Shown here piece by piece: positions 1 through 11,394 of a stretch of 64,000 bases of DNA (its first letter is position 1; the number at the start of each line of letters is the position of its first letter). The notes beneath the pieces were generated by a model. That model was not told where the DNA came from and ran no database searches. It worked only from the letters and a program-made list of their open reading frames with translations. The stretch is from the NCBI RefSeq assembly GCF_902801725.1, contig NZ_CADCJB010000011.1:1-64000 (forward strand). Direction: 5' to 3'. The translations under genes and the position numbers were made by a program. The DNA comes from an uncultured Methanobrevibacter sp. (GTDB taxonomy: Archaea; Methanobacteriota; Methanobacteria; Methanobacteriales; Methanobacteriaceae).

Positions 1-3000
1 AAGCATTATCGGGTCTGGTTTCGACCACAACACTGCAAAAGATGAAGGTGGAGCTATTTATATTAATGGTGTAAATACCACTATTTCCAATTCAACATTT
101 GAAGAAAATAATGTGGATGGAGATGGTGGTGGAGCAATCTATGTTAATGGTGATTATGCAGTCATTGAGGGTTCCAACTTCACTAAAAATGAAGCAAATG
201 TTAAAGATGGCGCTAGAGGGGGTGCTATTTATGTTGAAGGTAAAAATACTCTAATTGAAGGTTCTAATTTTGCCAATTCATCTGCCAAATTCCGTGGTGG
301 AGCCATATATATTGATGGTTTAAATGCTAAGGTAAGAGATTCCAACTTCACTGATTCCTCTGTCAGTGGTGGAAAATATGGTAGTAATAACCCTCGTGGT
401 GGAGCCATTTATATTAAGGCAGATGGCGCTGTTGTTGAAGGTTCTATCTTCAATTGTTCTAGTGTGCCAAATAATGTTGGTGAAGGTGGAGCTATTTTCA
501 TTGAAGGTAACGATGCTAAGATTTTAGGTTCAGAGTTTGATTCTTCAAGTGCATATGATGGTGGAGCGATATACCTGCTAAAGGCTCTGCGTTGTAATGT
601 AAGCGATTCTACATTCAGTAATTCTTATGCTTCCTGTAATGGTGGTGCAATGTATTCCACTGGTTCAAACTCCACAGCATATAATTCTAACTTTACAAAT
701 AACTTGGCAGAGTTGAGTGGAGGAGCTATATATTGGTATGGTGGAAGTAGTTCAGCAGATAAATCCAGATATAATACTGTTGATGGTTGTATATTCACGA
801 ATAACATTGCACACGGTAATACTACTGATAAGGAGATTACAAGAGGTGGCGGTGCTATTTATTGGTCTGAACATGGTGAATATGGTAAAATTAAAAATTC
901 AGAATTCTATTATAATTCCGTTCAATCCACTATTGAGAAGAAAGTTGATGGGGGAGCTGTTTTATGGGATAAAAGTTATCATGCTTTGGTTGATAATTGT
1001 AAATTTGTAGGTAATTTCGTCACTACTGATGGTGATGGCGGAGGTACTTTAGCTTCAGCAGTTTGGGCTCAAGGAGGAGCCATGTATTTAAGACCATATC
1101 AGAATTATACTATTAGTAATTGTTTATTTGAGAACTGTTCATCTTCTAAGGAAGCCGGAGCATTGTATATACAATCTCAGGGGGATAAGGGGGATGTTAT
1201 AGTCAGGGACTCCATATTCAGAAACAACTTTGTCAATATTAAAGGTACAGCAAACATCAATGGAGGTGGAGCTGTTCAAGTTAAACAAGCTAACGTAATC
1301 AAATTCGAAAATGTTCAATTTATTAATAATTCCGCTAATAAGGGTGGAGCAGTATCTATTTACACTACTAATGACAAGGATAAAATATTTGATAATTGTA
1401 CTTTTGAAAATAACACCGCAACAGGTTATGGTGGTGCTGTTTTCCACACTGATGGAGGTATTAATAACAAGCTCCATATAATGAACTCTAATTTCACTTA
1501 TAACAAGGCTGAAAGAGGTTCTGCAATTTATTCTGCAAAGTCATTCAAATTAACAAATGTTGAATTGCTGAAAAACACAGCGAATACCGCCTCATTGGAT
1601 TTCAGTTTCAAAAGAACTGCCGGCACTATTGACCTTACCTTGAGAGGATGGGACAATCTATTGAATTCAATGTATATCACTTCAGGAAATAATGTAACTT
1701 GTTCTAATGTTAAATATTGGACTGATAATTCTACTTCTAAATTTACTGGTATGGAGGCAATTACATCCGGTATTCAATCCGGAGTGACAGGTTCTACTCT
1801 TGAAAGGGGTATTAGCCTAACTGTTGAGCTCTTTGATGAGAACAATACAAAACTGAATAAAGGAAATGACATTTTCGCAACGGATGCCAATGGTAAACTT
1901 CACTTGACTCAGGATGACTTTGCAGGAATAGATTCATTTAAAAAGGTTTATGTTGTCGCACGTCTTACAAATGAAGACTACTACACTCAAAAGAAGGTTT
2001 CAACAAGGTTGCCGGTCACTATGGAAGCTACTGCATATAACGTAACCTACCATAGGAATGCAACAGTCAATGTAACAATTGCTACAAACCCTCTATCTGA
2101 AGGTAATGCCAGAGGAATCGTTTCAGTTTATTATAATGATACATTTTTAGGAAACATTACTATTTCAGACAATAAGGGAATAAGTGATGAGATTTCCACT
2201 TTCCTCGGCGACAGATACCTGGAAGTGGGCACACATAATCTCACCTTGAGATACTGGGGTGATCTCTACAATGATGCCCGTAACCTGACAGTTTCAATCA
2301 ATGTAACCAAGGCACAATCCAACATCACAATCATTTATGATGACCTCGGATATGATTTATTTGTAAATGTAACTATCGTCGATGACTTTGATGACGTTTA
2401 TTATAAGGACGCTACTGGATATGTAGTTATTGAAGTTTACAGTAAAGTTTCAGCTACCCCTCTTAAAACAGCCACTGTCACTCTCATTAATGGTACTGCA
2501 CTTGCAAAAATCGAAAACCTGCTTCCTTCAAATTACATAATAAAAGCTCATTATGATGGAGATCATAATTATTATGCTTCAGTAAATTCAACTCCTGCTG
2601 AAGTACGTGAAAAAGCCGATGCAATTGTTGACATTCAGGTAAGTGCATATGATATTATGGTGAATGAAACAGTCTACATTCACATTACTCTCATCACTCC
2701 TGAAGGATATGATGCAACTGGTAATGTAACCCTCTATCTAGACAACGAGAAATATATTTTACCTTTAAATGATTCAAAAGCTTACTTCAACAAAACAGGC
2801 TTGACTGCAGGAAATAAAACCGTAATAGTTTGTTATGATGGTAATGAACAATTAATACCAACAAGTAATGATGCTACATTCTGGGTACATAAATACAATA
2901 CGACAATTTCAGTAAATACTACAAATATTACTCACATTCAACATGAAGTAATCAACATAACTCTTATCAACGAGACTGTTGGAGTCGTATCGGTCTTTGT

Positions 3001-6000
3001 CAATGATGATGAATACTTTGCAAGAATCAGTAACGGCACTGCAATACTTGAGCTTCCGTTATTGCCTGTTGGAGATTATAATGTAACTGTAATATTCTCT
3101 GGTGATGGTAAATATAATAACAATATGACTTATGCCAAATTCAGCGTACTTCCGGCAACTCCTGATATAATTATCGACGTTGAAAACGTGACTTATGGCA
3201 ATTCCACTCAGATTGTCGTAACACTCATCAATTGTGCTGAAGGTACTGTGAGCATTGAAATTGACGGAACTCAGTATGATATACCTAAACCGTTGAATAA
3301 CGGCAGGGTCGAATTTATTGTAAGTGATTTGGCTGCTGGAAACTACAATGTAAAAGCGACATACTCTGGTGATGCCAACCACACTGCCGTAAGCGGCGAG
3401 AAAAAATTCACTGTTTACAAGGCCTACAGAACAGTCACAGTTGATGTTCAAGACATCGTTTACGGTGATGTTGAAGGCATTAAGGTCTATGTGAATGCCG
3501 CAGGCAATGTAACCATTAAGCTAAACGGAAGAATCATTGAAGAAAATAAGGTTTTGGATGCAAATAACTCTACTCAAGTTACAGTTGCTAATCTGGCTGT
3601 AGGCATCTATGATGTAGAAGTAATCTATAATGGCAATGAAAACTATACTAAATCCAAAGCAACTGCAACATTCAAAGTATCTCCAATGGACACCACTTTG
3701 GATATAAAAGTTCATAATGTAGTGGTGTGGAATGATGAATACATCAATGTTACAGTCAGAAATTCAACCGGCGGCGTGGCCACTAACCTGAACGGCACTT
3801 TGACAATCAATATTGACGGCGTCAATCATGCTGTTGAAATTATCAACGGTACAGCCAAATTCAATCTCACTGAAAACAGTGTTGGCCACAGGGTCGTATG
3901 GGTATTCTTCGATGGCAATAAGAACTTTACACAAAGCAAGGAAATGAAAACCTATGAAGTCACACAAAGAATTCCTTCAATGGAGGTTATTTCCCAAAAC
4001 ATTATTGTTGGTCAGGATGGAAACATTACAGTAAAACTCCCTGCAAACGCTACAGGATATGTTGAAGTCATGGTCATTGGTGATGGAACTTACTATAGTC
4101 ATGTAAGTAACGGTCAAGCTGTTGTCTATCCTAAAAATCTAAAAGAAGGAGGCTATTCAGTTGATGTAAGATATCATGGTGATAAATATGATAATTACAA
4201 AGGTGTTTTGGTTGAATCTTACTTCACAGTATCCAAAGCTAATGTCAATGTAACAATCGACGTTAACGACACAGTTTATGGCAACGCTTCCAATATTATC
4301 ATCTACGTTGACGATGGCGTTGAAGGATCAATCACAATCAGAATCAACGATACCTTAATCGGCACATATGGCATAGTTGACGGCAAAGTCAACACCACTG
4401 TCAAATTGGATGCTGGATCTTACACAGTTTATGCCGAATATAACGGCAACTACAAATATTCTGTAAACAAAACAGAATCTAAAGGTTTCACTGTTGATAA
4501 GGCAACTCCTGTAATAACCATCGACACTCCTGAAGTCGTTGATGCAGCTACAAATGCAACAATTATTGTTAGAATTAATCAAACAGTAATGGGTAACATT
4601 ACAATTACTGTAAACGGCACAAAATACAATGCCACTATTGAAAATGGAGTGGCAACATTCACTATTGACCAATTGCTTTCAGGCCAATACGACATCACTG
4701 CTGAATATGGTGGTGACGGCAACTACACTGCAGCTACTCCAGTAACACTTCAAAACGGATTGACAGTAACCAAAGTAAGCTGCTATCAAATCAATGTGAC
4801 TGCAAATGATACTTATGTAGATTTAAATACTACAATAATTGTTAAAGTTCCTGCTGATGCAATTGGCAATGTGTCCATTTACGTTGATGACGTATTTGCT
4901 GGAAACGCTATCATATCACAAGGAATTGCACAATTGAATGTAACCAGACCTTACGGTAACCATACCATAAACGCAACATTCACCGACAGCAAATATGGTC
5001 CAAGATATGCCGTTTGGGATTATTGGGTATTCAAACATGAATCACCTCTTGTAATTAATGTTGATTCAATATTGGTGGGTGATAAGGCTTACGTTAATGT
5101 AACTGCACCTAGCGATAATGTAACTATTGAAATTAATGGTAAATCTTATAATAAAGTTAAATATGAAAATGGCATTGCTTACTTTGAAGTATCTGGTCTG
5201 GAACACGGCAATAAGACTGTCGTAGCTATTTATGGTGGCAGCGAAAAATACGTGCGAAACGCTACAACCGAAAACTTCACTGTTGGCAAACGTGATTCCT
5301 TCATAAAAGTAAATGCAACAAACTCCACTGTCGGAAGCGGAGCATTCATTAATGTCACTGTTCCTTCAGATGCAGCAGGCTATGTAATCGTAACTGTTAA
5401 CAACACTAACTACACAATTAACTTGGTCGGTGGAAAAGGTAATGTAACTATCTATAACCTGAAAAATAACACTTATGATGTTGTTGTGACTTACATTGGT
5501 GATGAAAAATACTTGTTGAGCACCAATTCTTCCAGCTTCAATGTATCCAAAGTTGAATCATCCATCAACATAACAATATCTCACTTTGGAATAATCGGAA
5601 ATGGCAGTGATGCTGACATAACCGTTGAAGTTCCGGCTGATGCAACAGGTAAGGTCGAAATCACAGTTGCAAAACAATTTGAAAGCAAAACTTATACTAT
5701 TTATGTAAATGATGGCAAAGGTGTATTGCATCTTGAAACTCCCGAAATAGGATTCTACAATGTAACTGCAAAATATCTGGGTGATGATAAATACATCGGA
5801 AGTGAAAATAAGTCTAAATTGGATGTTTACATTAATGGAAAAGAATTGTTTGTTGATACAGTCCCAACAACCGTAGCAGAAAAAGAAAGCATTACTGTAT
5901 GGGCTGAAGGCAGTCATTTTGGAGATAATTTAACTATTACTATTCGCGATAATGCCGGCAAGGTCATATTAAAACAAAATGTTACTTTCACTAACTATAG

Positions 6001-9000
6001 TGCTGATTATAATGTAAGTTGGGCTGTATTGCAAATAGGTCCATTGCCTGCCGGAGATTACTCTGTAGATGGATTGTATATTGAAATAGATGGTGTAAAA
6101 GAAATTTTACATTCAGGAAACAGTACATTTAAAGTATCTAAATTACGCTCCACACTGTCAATTAAGGAAATCAGAAACATTACTGTTGGAGAGGATGCAG
6201 TCATTGAATTTATACTTGATCCAAGTGTTACTGATGGTAATGTCTATGTATTTGTCAATGGTATTGAGTATAATCTCACCTCTTCTGATTTAACATTGAC
6301 AATTCCAAACTTGCGTGATGGAGAATATCACGTACGTGCATTCTACGAAGGGGATTATAACTACAGTCAATCAAATGCATCAGCAGTATTTAAAGTATCT
6401 AAAGTAAATCCACAAATCACAGTAAATGCAACTAACATCACTGTTGGTGAAAAAGTATTGATTGAGATAACTGCACCAAAAGATGTCACTCTGCCAGTGC
6501 TTGTTGATGTTGACGGTGTGGGATACTATGTAAATATCACTTCAGGCAAAGGACAATTATATGTCCCATACCTGGCCAGCGGAAATTACACTGTTGTTGT
6601 CAGATACTCAGGTGATGATAAATACAATAAAACTCAAAATGCTACTGAATTTAAAGTCTCCAAAGTATCCTCAACTGTAAATATCTCTGTTGATGATATA
6701 ACTGTAGGAGATAAAGCAATAATTAAAGTGCAAACTCCTAAGGATTTATGCGGAAATGTAACTGTCAGTGTGGATGGTGAAAACCATACTGTATTTGTTT
6801 CAGGAGGAGAAGGAACATTAGTCATCGCTGATTTGGCTGTCGGTCCTCATAATGTTGAAGTAACATTCGACGGATGTAAAAAATATGAACCGTCCAATAA
6901 TACCGCTAAATTCAATGTTAATAAAGTAAAAACAACTGAAGCTGATATTAAAGTCATTGATCAAGGCAATGGTACTGTGCTTGTCGTTGTTCCAAATAAT
7001 GCTACTGGAAATGTAACCCTTAAAGTTGGTGACAAGGAATTCAATGCAACTGTTGTCAATGGAACTGCTGTTGTTGAACTGGACAATGTTGCTCCAGGCA
7101 ATCATGAAGTTGATGTGATTTATTCCGGTGACGGCAATTATAATTCTACATCAACTAAAGCGAATATAACTGCTCCTAAGTATGATTCACCGATTGATAT
7201 TGAAATTGGTGAGATTATTGCTGGTGAAAATGGTACTATTGTTGTTAAATTGCCTGCTGATGCTGCAGGTAATGTTACTGTTAGTGTTGATGGTAAGGTT
7301 TACAATGCTACCGTTGTTGGTGGTGAAGCTATTGTTAATGTTGGTAATTTGACTGCTGGTCCTAAGACTGTTGTTGTTGAGTATTCAGGTGATGGCAATT
7401 ATACTTCAGGTTATGCTGTGGGCAACTTCACTGTTGAGCCTGCCATGATTGACCCTGATATCAGTGTTGTCGATTATGGTAACGGCACTGTTGTGGTTGT
7501 TGTTCCTGGTGATGCTAATGGAAATGTAACCATTACTGTAGATGGCAAGGATTATGTTGCAGAAGTGGTAAACGGCACTGCTGTTGTTGAATTGGATGAT
7601 GTAACTCCTGGAACCCACCATGTTGATGTGGTTTATTCCGGTGATGACAAATACTCCAATATTACTAAAACAACTGATATAACTGCTCCTAAGTATGATT
7701 CCCCTATTGACATTACTGTTGCTGAGATTAAGTCAGGTGAAAATGGTACTATTGTTGTTAAATTGCCTGCTGATGCTGCAGGTAATGTTACTGTTAGTGT
7801 TGATGGTAAGGTTTACAATGCTACTGTTGTAAATGGCGAAGCTATTGTTAATGTTGGTAATTTGACTGCTGGTCCTAAGACTGTTGTTGTTGAGTATTCA
7901 GGTGATGGCAATTATACTTCAGGTTATGCTGTAGGTAACTTCACTGTGGAACAGTCTAAAGTAGCTCCTGATGTCACTGTTGTGGATCAAGGCAACGGCA
8001 CAATTGTTGTCGTTGTTCCTAACGATGCTACTGGAAATGTCACAGTTAAAGTTGGAGACAATATCTATAATGCTGATGTTGTCAACGGTACTGCTACAAT
8101 AACTTTGGACGGTTTAACTCCTGGTGAAAACAACATTGAAGTAATATACAATGGAGATGACACTTACACCAATACAACATTCAGCTCTGTTGTGACCGGA
8201 CCTAAATATGATGCTCCTGTTGAAATCATAACAGTTCCTGGTGGAGCCGGTGAAGACACTGTAATCACAGTAAAAGTTCCTGAAAATGCTACTGGCAATG
8301 CAACAATCGAAATTGATGGTGTAAAATACACTGCAGAAATTAAAAACGGAAATGCAACATTCAGAATCAATAATCTGACTGCCGGCACCAAAACAATGGT
8401 TGTCGGATATGATGGTGATGATAACTATGCTGGAAAATACATAATATCCAATGTCACCATATCCAAAGTCAAATCAACTGTAAGTGCAACAGTCACTGAC
8501 ATTAACGTTGGTGAAAACGTAATCATAACTGTATTTGTTCCAGAAGACGCTACCGGTCAGGTATTAATTGATATTGATGGTGTAGGGTACTATGTAAATG
8601 TAACAAAAGGTACCGGAACCATACAAATACCTCGCATGCCTAATGGAATCTATAATGTAAATCTCACATATGTTGGTGATGATAAATACTTGCCAAGCAA
8701 TAATGTAGCTGTATTTGATGTAAATAAAGTTCCATCATATGTTATTCCAAAAGCAATAAACATCGCAGTTGGAGAAAATGAAATTATAGTATTTGAAGTT
8801 CCGTCTGATGCAACAGGAAATCTTAGTGTTATAATTAATGGCAAAGAGTTCACATTTGACCTTGATGGAATATTGGGTGCACCAATTTATGATGCTGGTA
8901 AATTTTCTGTAGCTGTCAGTGACGGCAAGGGCATACTGGTGATTTCAGGTCTTCCAAGAGGAACCTATGAGGTAATTGTAACATATAATGGTAATTACAA

Positions 9001-10237
9001 ATATCTCAAATCATCAAATACAACAGTTTTCAATGTGTTTGAAAGTAGTTGCGACGTTGATGTTGTTGACCTTGGAAACGGAACAGTCAAAGTATATGTT
9101 TCAGATAATGCAACTGGAAACGTGACAGTTAAAGTTCAAAATCAAACATACGTAGCCGAAATACATGACGGTGTGGCAACCATCAATCTGGATGGCGTAA
9201 GTTCAGGAACACATGATATCGAAGTGATATACTCCGGCGATAACAATCACGTCGGCAAGACAGTCAGCTCAACAGTAAGCATTCCAAAAAGATTGACTCC
9301 AATAAGCGTGTCTGCACATGATATCTATGTTGAAGATACTGAACACATTGTTGTAACTGTTCCTAATGGAGCTACTGGCATAGTAACAATTGAAATCAAT
9401 TCCATTTCATATGATGCCGTAATTAAAAACGGAAAAGCAGTATTTGATATAACAGGATTGACAGCAGGCAAAAAAACCGTTGCAGTAATCTACTGGGGTG
9501 ATGATAATTATGATCAAAACTTCACCACTGGACAATTTGAAGTTAAAAAACACACTTCAACTGCAAAAGCTTCTTCAAAAAATATCAAATTTGGAAAGGA
9601 TGAAACCATAACAATTAATTTCCCTCAAGATGCAACAGGTCGTGTAACTGTCAAAATAAACGGCATAGAATACTCAGGAGAAATTATCAACGGTAAAGTT
9701 AAGATTGTTATTCCTAACCTGCCGCCTGGAAACTACAAGGCCATTGTAACTTATGCCGGAGATGAGAAATACTTGCCGACTTCCACAACAACTTCATTTA
9801 ATGTGGCTAAAGCGCAAACCAAAATGTCTGCAAAGGATGATCATATTGATGTAGGTGATGACGCTACCATTGTTGTTAAGCTTCCAAAAGATGCAACTGG
9901 AAAGGTAACAATAGTGGTTGGCGGTAAAAAATATACAACTAGTGTTGTAAATGGCAAAGCCATATTTTATATTCCTGGATTAGGTAAAGGAGCTCATACT
10001 GCTATAATATTATACTCTGGGGATGGCAAATATGATGCCAGAAAAACAATTGCCACAGTCTTTGTACATGACAATGATGGCCCTGATAAGAATGAGACAC
10101 ATGGTGATGCGGAACATGGCTCAGAGAGGGGAGACGGAATTCGGTTGTCTGATTATCCGACAGGAAATCCGATATTTGTATTGTTGCTGCTGATATTGGC
10201 TGTTGGCACAACTCAAATTAGAAGGTTTAAAAGATAA
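1..10237 (+). CDS. Giant adhesin-like surface protein (5' truncated by window edge)
   Basis: The reading frame is open from base 2, so the true start lies upstream of the window; at least 3,400 residues are present. The first 550 or so residues are repeats of the GGAIYI...NSNFTNN type, the polymorphic-membrane-protein/right-handed beta-helix pattern. From about residue 650 the protein is a long train, roughly 25-30 units of about 90 residues, of Ig-like beta-sandwich repeats with recurring motifs such as ATGNVTV, GxAxVxL and YSGDxxY. It ends in a short hydrophilic linker, one hydrophobic segment (NPIFVLLLLILAVG) and a basic tail, consistent with a membrane anchor facing outward. Such adhesin-like proteins are numerous in gut Methanobrevibacter and are thought to mediate attachment; the ligand is unknown. 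N-x-S/T sequons are abundant. Family call is firm, function is inferred. Confidence 0.93.
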   Translation, partial: SIIGSGFDHNTAKDEGGAIYINGVNTTISNSTFEENNVDGDGGGAIYVNGDYAVIEGSNFTKNEANVKDGARGGAIYVEGKNTLIEGSNFANSSAKFRGGAIYIDGLNAKVRDSNFTDSSVSGGKYGSNNPRGGAIYIKADGAVVEGSIFNCSSVPNNVGEGGAIFIEGNDAKILGSEFDSSSAYDGGAIYLLKALRCNVSDSTFSNSYASCNGGAMYSTGSNSTAYNSNFTNNLAELSGGAIYWYGGSSSADKSRYNTVDGCIFTNNIAHGNTTDKEITRGGGAIYWSEHGEYGKIKNSEFYYNSVQSTIEKKVDGGAVLWDKSYHALVDNCKFVGNFVTTDGDGGGTLASAVWAQGGAMYLRPYQNYTISNCLFENCSSSKEAGALYIQSQGDKGDVIVRDSIFRNNFVNIKGTANINGGGAVQVKQANVIKFENVQFINNSANKGGAVSIYTTNDKDKIFDNCTFENNTATGYGGAVFHTDGGINNKLHIMNSNFTYNKAERGSAIYSAKSFKLTNVELLKNTANTASLDFSFKRTAGTIDLTLRGWDNLLNSMYITSGNNVTCSNVKYWTDNSTSKFTGMEAITSGIQSGVTGSTLERGISLTVELFDENNTKLNKGNDIFATDANGKLHLTQDDFAGIDSFKKVYVVARLTNEDYYTQKKVSTRLPVTMEATAYNVTYHRNATVNVTIATNPLSEGNARGIVSVYYNDTFLGNITISDNKGISDEISTFLGDRYLEVGTHNLTLRYWGDLYNDARNLTVSINVTKAQSNITIIYDDLGYDLFVNVTIVDDFDDVYYKDATGYVVIEVYSKVSATPLKTATVTLINGTALAKIENLLPSNYIIKAHYDGDHNYYASVNSTPAEVREKADAIVDIQVSAYDIMVNETVYIHITLITPEGYDATGNVTLYLDNEKYILPLNDSKAYFNKTGLTAGNKTVIVCYDGNEQLIPTSNDATFWVHKYNTTISVNTTNITHIQHEVINITLINETVGVVSVFVNDDEYFARISNGTAILELPLLPVGDYNVTVIFSGDGKYNNNMTYAKFSVLPATPDIIIDVENVTYGNSTQIVVTLINCAEGTVSIEIDGTQYDIPKPLNNGRVEFIVSDLAAGNYNVKATYSGDANHTAVSGEKKFTVYKAYRTVTVDVQDIVYGDVEGIKVYVNAAGNVTIKLNGRIIEENKVLDANNSTQVTVANLAVGIYDVEVIYNGNENYTKSKATATFKVSPMDTTLDIKVHNVVVWNDEYINVTVRNSTGGVATNLNGTLTINIDGVNHAVEIINGTAKFNLTENSVGHRVVWVFFDGNKNFTQSKEMKTYEVTQRIPSMEVISQNIIVGQDGNITVKLPANATGYVEVMVIGDGTYYSHVSNGQAVVYPKNLKEGGYSVDVRYHGDKYDNYKGVLVESYFTVSKANVNVTIDVNDTVYGNASNIIIYVDDGVEGSITIRINDTLIGTYGIVDGKVNTTVKLDAGSYTVYAEYNGNYKYSVNKTESKGFTVDKATPVITIDTPEVVDAATNATIIVRINQTVMGNITITVNGTKYNATIENGVATFTIDQLLSGQYDITAEYGGDGNYTAATPVTLQNGLTVTKVSCYQINVTANDTYVDLNTTIIVKVPADAIGNVSIYVDDVFAGNAIISQGIAQLNVTRPYGNHTINATFTDSKYGPRYAVWDYWVFKHESPLVINVDSILVGDKAYVNVTAPSDNVTIEINGKSYNKVKYENGIAYFEVSGLEHGNKTVVAIYGGSEKYVRNATTENFTVGKRDSFIKVNATNSTVGSGAFINVTVPSDAAGYVIVTVNNTNYTINLVGGKGNVTIYNLKNNTYDVVVTYIGDEKYLLSTNSSSFNVSKVESSINITISHFGIIGNGSDADITVEVPADATGKVEITVAKQFESKTYTIYVNDGKGVLHLETPEIGFYNVTAKYLGDDKYIGSENKSKLDVYINGKELFVDTVPTTVAEKESITVWAEGSHFGDNLTITIRDNAGKVILKQNVTFTNYSADYNVSWAVLQIGPLPAGDYSVDGLYIEIDGVKEILHSGNSTFKVSKLRSTLSIKEIRNITVGEDAVIEFILDPSVTDGNVYVFVNGIEYNLTSSDLTLTIPNLRDGEYHVRAFYEGDYNYSQSNASAVFKVSKVNPQITVNATNITVGEKVLIEITAPKDVTLPVLVDVDGVGYYVNITSGKGQLYVPYLASGNYTVVVRYSGDDKYNKTQNATEFKVSKVSSTVNISVDDITVGDKAIIKVQTPKDLCGNVTVSVDGENHTVFVSGGEGTLVIADLAVGPHNVEVTFDGCKKYEPSNNTAKFNVNKVKTTEADIKVIDQGNGTVLVVVPNNATGNVTLKVGDKEFNATVVNGTAVVELDNVAPGNHEVDVIYSGDGNYNSTSTKANITAPKYDSPIDIEIGEIIAGENGTIVVKLPADAAGNVTVSVDGKVYNATVVGGEAIVNVGNLTAGPKTVVVEYSGDGNYTSGYAVGNFTVEPAMIDPDISVVDYGNGTVVVVVPGDANGNVTITVDGKDYVAEVVNGTAVVELDDVTPGTHHVDVVYSGDDKYSNITKTTDITAPKYDSPIDITVAEIKSGENGTIVVKLPADAAGNVTVSVDGKVYNATVVNGEAIVNVGNLTAGPKTVVVEYSGDGNYTSGYAVGNFTVEQSKVAPDVTVVDQGNGTIVVVVPNDATGNVTVKVGDNIYNADVVNGTATITLDGLTPGENNIEVIYNGDDTYTNTTFSSVVTGPKYDAPVEIITVPGGAGEDTVITVKVPENATGNATIEIDGVKYTAEIKNGNATFRINNLTAGTKTMVVGYDGDDNYAGKYIISNVTISKVKSTVSATVTDINVGENVIITVFVPEDATGQVLIDIDGVGYYVNVTKGTGTIQIPRMPNGIYNVNLTYVGDDKYLPSNNVAVFDVNKVPSYVIPKAINIAVGENEIIVFEVPSDATGNLSVIINGKEFTFDLDGILGAPIYDAGKFSVAVSDGKGILVISGLPRGTYEVIVTYNGNYKYLKSSNTTVFNVFESSCDVDVVDLGNGTVKVYVSDNATGNVTVKVQNQTYVAEIHDGVATINLDGVSSGTHDIEVIYSGDNNHVGKTVSSTVSIPKRLTPISVSAHDIYVEDTEHIVVTVPNGATGIVTIEINSISYDAVIKNGKAVFDITGLTAGKKTVAVIYWGDDNYDQNFTTGQFEVKKHTSTAKASSKNIKFGKDETITINFPQDATGRVTVKINGIEYSGEIINGKVKIVIPNLPPGNYKAIVTYAGDEKYLPTSTTTSFNVAKAQTKMSAKDDHIDVGDDATIVVKLPKDATGKVTIVVGGKKYTTSVVNGKAIFYIPGLGKGAHTAIILYSGDGKYDARKTIATVFVHDNDGPDKNETHGDAEHGSERGDGIRLSDYPTGNPIFVLLLLILAVGTTQIRRFKR
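7167..7949 (+). repeat. Near-identical tandem repeat inside the adhesin, period 513 bp
   Basis: Two blocks of about 270 bp starting near 7167 and 7680 are almost identical at the DNA level and lie exactly 513 bp (171 codons, two Ig-like units) apart; for example TGCTCCTAAG occurs at 7171 and 7684. Other Ig repeats in the gene are much more diverged, so this pair looks like a recent in-frame duplication. Codon use in this block is also distinctive (repeated GTTGTT and GGTAATGTT runs). Confidence 0.85.
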
Positions 10238-10566
10238 AATCTTCTATTTTTTACTATTTTTATTAGTTCATATATATTACCAGATTATTTTTATATTTTT
10301 TTATCAACACATATTTATTTAATTGAAGATTGGACTTAAATTTCAATATGTTACTTATATAAATAGTAAAATTATTAATGCTTTCTTTTAGTATTTTCAA
10401 TAGAATTTTTGTTGCTTCCGGAGATATGGGATTTTTTGAATTTCGCATGATTATTCAATTCCCAAATTTCCCTTTTCAGTAGGGTGGGTAAAAAGTATAA
10501 CCTATTTTTGACTTGATTTCGGTAAATCTTTTATATAATTTTAAACAAAAATTAATGTTGATAATT

Positions 10567-11274
10567 ATGGTTGAAGGGTTTATGATAAATTGGGTGTATG
10601 TAATTCTCCTGTTTATTTTAGGTTTCATTACATATTACAGAAAATCATTGGATTTATTCGGTTCTGCAGTCATGATTATCATGGGTGTTGTTATTATTTT
10701 TTCAGCAGGTGCCAATTGGCTAGTATTGATTGTTCTGTTTCTTGTCATGTCTCTTCTTGCAACAAAATTCTCTAAAAAGTATAAGATGTCTTTAGGTGAA
10801 TTTGAAGGAAGAAGAACTTCCAAGAATGTTATTTCCAATGGTGTAGTGGCCTGCTTTATGGCGGCATTTGGAGGATATTACTCTCCGTTTGTGGGTGGTT
10901 TCATTGGTGCGATTGCAACAGCAACCGCTGATACATTGGCTTCTGAAATCGGCGTATTGGACCATCATCCTCGTTTGATTACAACATTTCAAAAGGTGGA
11001 TCCCGGCACTAATGGGGCTGTGTCTCCGTTAGGTACTGGAATTGCTATTCTCGGTGCGGCCGTTATTGGTGTTGCAGCATACTTTTTGCTAATTATGCCT
11101 AATCCATTCCATGCAATTTTGGTTGCAATTGTTTCAGGAACTGTGGGATGTTTCTTTGACAGTATTTTAGGTGCTCTTTTTGAAAATAGGGGCTGGATGA
11201 CCAATGAGCATGTCAATCTGTTTGCTACAATTGTAGGAGCTATTGTCGGAATAGGTTTAATGAATCTGTTTTAA
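10567..11274 (+). CDS. DUF92 family integral membrane protein
   Basis: A polytopic membrane protein of about 235 residues matching the DUF92/TIGR00297 family. The N-terminal half has several hydrophobic helices; a conserved stretch around FGGYYSPFVGG...ATADTLASEIG and the DPGTNGAVSPLGT motif are typical of the family. A plant member (VTE6) is a phytyl-phosphate kinase, and archaeal members are suspected to phosphorylate prenyl alcohols or phosphates, but that is inference here. A longer frame begins with TTG at 10513, yet a TATA box (TTTTATATAAT, about 10529-10539) lies inside that extension, so I prefer ATG 10567; ATG 10582 is also possible. It stands alone between the adhesin and apgM. Confidence 0.8.
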   Translation: MVEGFMINWVYVILLFILGFITYYRKSLDLFGSAVMIIMGVVIIFSAGANWLVLIVLFLVMSLLATKFSKKYKMSLGEFEGRRTSKNVISNGVVACFMAAFGGYYSPFVGGFIGAIATATADTLASEIGVLDHHPRLITTFQKVDPGTNGAVSPLGTGIAILGAAVIGVAAYFLLIMPNPFHAILVAIVSGTVGCFFDSILGALFENRGWMTNEHVNLFATIVGAIVGIGLMNLF

Positions 11275-11394
11275 ATTTTCCAAACATTTGTTTTTTCGCA
11301 AATCAATTTCTGTTTTTTCTAGATTAAATTTAAACAAATTATTTTAACTATTAGGGATAAAAATTATATTAGTATATTTTATTAGGTGATATTT

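Noticed and set aside
6634-7105. Minus-strand frames within the adhesin
   Set aside because: Codon-bias shadows of the repeat-rich plus-strand gene, without start signals or family motifs.
1-10237. CRISPR-like regular repeats in the first 10 kb
   Set aside because: They are protein-coding beta-helix and Ig-like repeats in one long open frame, not repeat-spacer arrays.
10263-10448. Minus-strand 61-codon frame between adhesin and DUF92 gene
   Set aside because: Low-complexity Lys/Asn/Ile composition expected of AT-rich DNA, no clear ribosome-binding site, no recognised family.
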